Positions 63,086-64,000 of a stretch of DNA of 64,000 nucleotides are shown piece after piece. The notes under the pieces are model-generated. The model was not told the origin of the DNA and did not search any database. It saw only the letters and a program-made list of their open reading frames with translations. This DNA comes from Kitasatospora xanthocidica (GTDB taxonomy: Bacteria; Actinomycetota; Actinomycetes; Streptomycetales; Streptomycetaceae). How positions within the stretch are numbered: the stretch's first letter is position 1; every line of letters starts with the position of its first letter. The stretch lies in NCBI RefSeq assembly GCF_014656195.1, contig NZ_BNBY01000013.1, forward strand, positions 124,001 through 188,000. The letters are read 5' to 3'. Both the position numbers and the translations under genes were made by a program.

Positions 63086-63419
63086 GTTCCTCGGTTCTCT
63101 CGTCAGCTGACGCGGCGTCGGGCCGCGCCGTTCGACGATCACTATCACCGGCCGGGCGACCGAAAGGCAATGTGAACCGGTTCGCCCGCATGGTCCGTTG
63201 TGTGCGCCGGCCGACGGGCCGCACCGTTCGTTTCCCGCTCCGGGGCCAAGGTTTCACCTGCTGTCGTCTACCCGCGTCAAGGGCCGCGCCCCATGCTGTT
63301 CGGGCGCTCCCGGCGCGTCCGGTGCCCTCTCCGCACCGGCCCCCTGCCCCGCTTCCTGCTCCGCCGGATCCCCTCGGCAGCTCTCCCTCATCGGGCCGCT
63401 CCTCACCCAAGGAATTGTC
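63086..63419. other. Divergent promoter region
   Basis: Non-coding stretch between two secreted-enzyme genes. It contains the 10-bp palindrome GAACCGGTTC at 63174-63183. Two GTTTCACC/GTTCG-type stretches near 63201-63260 are not good enough to call PHO boxes. Confidence 0.45.
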
Positions 63420-64000
63420 ATGACTTCGTCCACGAAGGCCCTGAAGCCCCGCTCCCGCCGCACCGCCACCGCGATCGGCTCCGCCGTCGCCCTGGTCGCC
63501 GCCTCCGCCGGCCTGTGGGCCGCGACCGCCACGACCGCGCAGGCGGCCGCGCTGCCCACGCCCGACCACATCGTCGTCGTGGTGATGGAGAACCACGCCT
63601 ACACCCAGGTCATCGGCAGCAGCAGCGCCCCGTACATCAACAACACCCTCAAGGCGGGCGGCGCCAACCTCACCCAGTCCTTCGGCATCACCCACCCGAG
63701 CGAGCCGAACTACTACGCGCTGTTCTCCGGCTCCACCCAGGGCCGCGTCGACGACAGCTGTGTGACCGTCGGCGGTTTCCAGAGCGCCAACCTGGCCTCC
63801 GAGGTCATCGCCGCCGGCAAGACCTGGGCCAGCTACAACGAGTCCCTGCCCAGCCAGGGCAGCACCGTGTGCAGCAGCGGCAACTACGCCCAGAAGCACA
63901 ACCCGTGGTTCGGCTTCGGCAACGTCCCGCTCAGCTCGGCCAAGACCTTCGCGCAGTTCCCCACCGACTTCACCACCCTGCCGAACGTCTCCTTCGTCGT
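63420..64000 (+). CDS. Secreted phosphoesterase / acid phosphatase, 3'-truncated by the window edge
   Basis: The first 193 residues of a longer protein. ATG at 63420 after AAGGAA, Arg-rich signal peptide (RSRRTATAIGSAVALVAAS...AQAA), then PDHIVVVVMENHAYTQVIG (E57-N58), the metal-binding motif of the phosphoesterase/AcpA phosphatase family, with HPSEPNYYALFSG following. It is exported, perhaps by Tat because of the twin-Arg-like start. The catalytic domain continues beyond the window. Confidence 0.9.
   Translation, partial: MTSSTKALKPRSRRTATAIGSAVALVAASAGLWAATATTAQAAALPTPDHIVVVVMENHAYTQVIGSSSAPYINNTLKAGGANLTQSFGITHPSEPNYYALFSGSTQGRVDDSCVTVGGFQSANLASEVIAAGKTWASYNESLPSQGSTVCSSGNYAQKHNPWFGFGNVPLSSAKTFAQFPTDFTTLPNVSFV

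Noticed and set aside
63201..63260. Possible PHO boxes upstream of the phosphatase
   Set aside because: Only partial matches to the direct repeat consensus; not enough to call.

Overview
The window is very GC-rich, uses GTG starts freely and closes its transcription units with GC stem-loops lacking U-tracts. Together with a type VII (ESX) secretion locus, AfsR-like regulators and a lone TTA leucine codon, this points to the chromosome of Streptomyces or a close relative (Kitasatospora, Streptacidiphilus). The layout starts with the end of a membrane Ser/Thr kinase (1-1214) and an XRE/NB-ARC/TPR regulator (1537-3966). A type VII secretion locus of about 47 kb follows (4086-51334). It is flanked on the right by a small hypothetical gene, an ECF sigma factor, two divergent BTAD/SARP regulators and a second XRE/NB-ARC/TPR regulator (51657-61706). 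The window ends with a secreted serine hydrolase and the start of a secreted acid phosphatase. The secretion locus contains eccB, two WXG100-size proteins, two larger ESX-associated substrates or partners, a YbaB-like protein, another small helical-hairpin protein, one giant gene of 22,980 bp with its overlapping companion, eccD (reverse strand), eccC, an acidic-repeat protein, two accessory genes, a golvesin-domain membrane protein, a beta-helix/double-AAA+ ATPase, mycP and an EspI-like protein. No EccE is recognisable. The centrepiece is the 7,659-residue protein at 10225-33204. It begins like a WXG100/CpnT-type T7SS substrate and carries five ADP-ribosyltransferase-like modules (at about residues 2000-2660, 5120-5790, 6215-6715, 7140-7300 and 7360-7650), a region of six related beta-rich units (about 3355-4870), and seven copies of a domain whose only recurrent candidate catalytic residues are one His and one Cys. 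In five of the seven copies the second position lies exactly 43 residues after the first, in one it lies 42 after, and in the last 58 after. One of the five 43-spaced copies has lost both residues together (His to Pro, Cys to Thr). I infer that these are clan CD-like (caspase/gingipain/MARTX-CPD type) cysteine peptidase domains. If so, the giant protein would be a self-processing cargo that delivers several ADP-ribosyltransferases through one T7SS. This is a hypothesis from motif reading, not a demonstrated function. Other points of note are a mycosin lacking its catalytic Asp, decaying direct repeats of the mycP 3' end downstream of it, terminator-like hairpins inside the ESX gene string that may stage expression, a 13-bp tandem array in the eccD/eccC divergent region, and several regulators with P-loop NTPase and TPR domains around the locus.
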